Shown here piece after piece: positions 5,347 to 5,439 of a stretch of 5,439 nucleotides of DNA; position 1 is the first letter of the stretch, and each line of letters begins with the position of its first letter. Source of the DNA: Angelakisella sp. (lineage in GTDB: Bacteria; Bacillota; Clostridia; Oscillospirales; Ruminococcaceae); contig JAAWGY010000194.1 in NCBI GenBank assembly GCA_022795575.1, positions 1-5,439 of the forward strand, given 5' to 3'. The notes beneath the pieces were generated by a model that was not told where the DNA came from, searched no databases, and was given only the letters and a program-made list of their open reading frames with translations. A program made the translations under genes and the position numbers.

Positions 5347-5439
5347 GAACCTGTATTCATAACCGGATGATGCAGGCAGGACAAGGGATTTTCCCGCCCT
5401 GCAAGGCAAAAAACCGCAGCAATACTTGGTGTATTGCAA
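5347..5439. repeat. First part of a palindromic dispersed repeat (truncated by window)
   Basis: The element appears to begin at or beside the stop codon of the preceding gene (from about 5347). It contains a TGCAGG/CCTGCA stem (5371-5376 with 5398-5403) enclosing a GGGA-TTT-TCCC hairpin (5385-5395). Next come an A-rich stretch (GGCAAAAAACC, 5405-5415) and a 7-bp tip hairpin, GCAATAC, TTGGT, GTATTGC (5419-5437). The tip matches the hairpin at the left window edge in size and loop but not in stem sequence. The second arm, if there is one, lies outside the window. It may serve as the 3' end of the sigma operon transcript, since no ordinary terminator is seen. Confidence 0.55.

Noticed and set aside
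4090..5439. 449-codon minus-strand open frame antisense to the anti-sigma gene
   Set aside because: It is an antisense shadow of a high-GC gene, with no ribosome binding site and no recognisable domain, and it starts in the repeat at the window edge.

Overview
The window looks like chromosomal DNA of a GC-rich Gram-positive anaerobe, most likely a gut Clostridia lineage of the Oscillospiraceae/Ruminococcaceae type. Supporting signs are the strong AGGAGG-type ribosome binding sites, a GC-rich third-codon preference, a MetA of the acetyl-CoA type, a MATE exporter of the form common in Clostridia, and a compact ECF sigma factor overlapping a single-pass membrane partner. The taxonomic call is an inference. 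No phage, plasmid, transposase or CRISPR signature is visible.

Layout, left to right. Positions 1-340 hold no convincing gene: there is a small hairpin repeat at the left edge, several GC-rich hairpins and a terminator-like inverted repeat. On the minus strand, a tRNA-Arg(CCG) gene (383-459) has its own promoter and an intrinsic terminator. Upstream of it, also on the minus strand, lies metA (622-1542), a homoserine O-acyltransferase predicted to use acetyl-CoA. Divergent from metA on the plus strand is a MATE-family multidrug exporter (1841-3256). The 298-bp region between them carries a sigma-A-like promoter for each gene and an unexplained structured segment. After the exporter come three successive hairpins, one an unusually long 33-bp near-perfect stem. 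A promoter then leads into a two-gene unit: an ECF-type sigma factor (3506-4066) and a 427-residue membrane-anchored protein (4063-5346) that overlaps it by 4 bp and is probably its anti-sigma factor or sensor. A palindromic repeat begins directly at the stop codon of that last gene and runs off the right edge.

Functionally, metA belongs to methionine biosynthesis, the tRNA reads CGG codons, and the MATE protein is a cation-coupled exporter of unknown substrate. The sigma/membrane-protein pair is probably a surface-stress signalling module with an uncharacterised sensing domain; it is the best candidate here for undescribed biology. The most distinctive non-coding signals are: hairpins at the two window edges that share the loop TTGGT but have different, fully paired stems (apparently one dispersed repeat family); the long hairpin between the exporter and the sigma operon; and a tRNA terminator whose inverted repeat extends into the 3' end of the tRNA.
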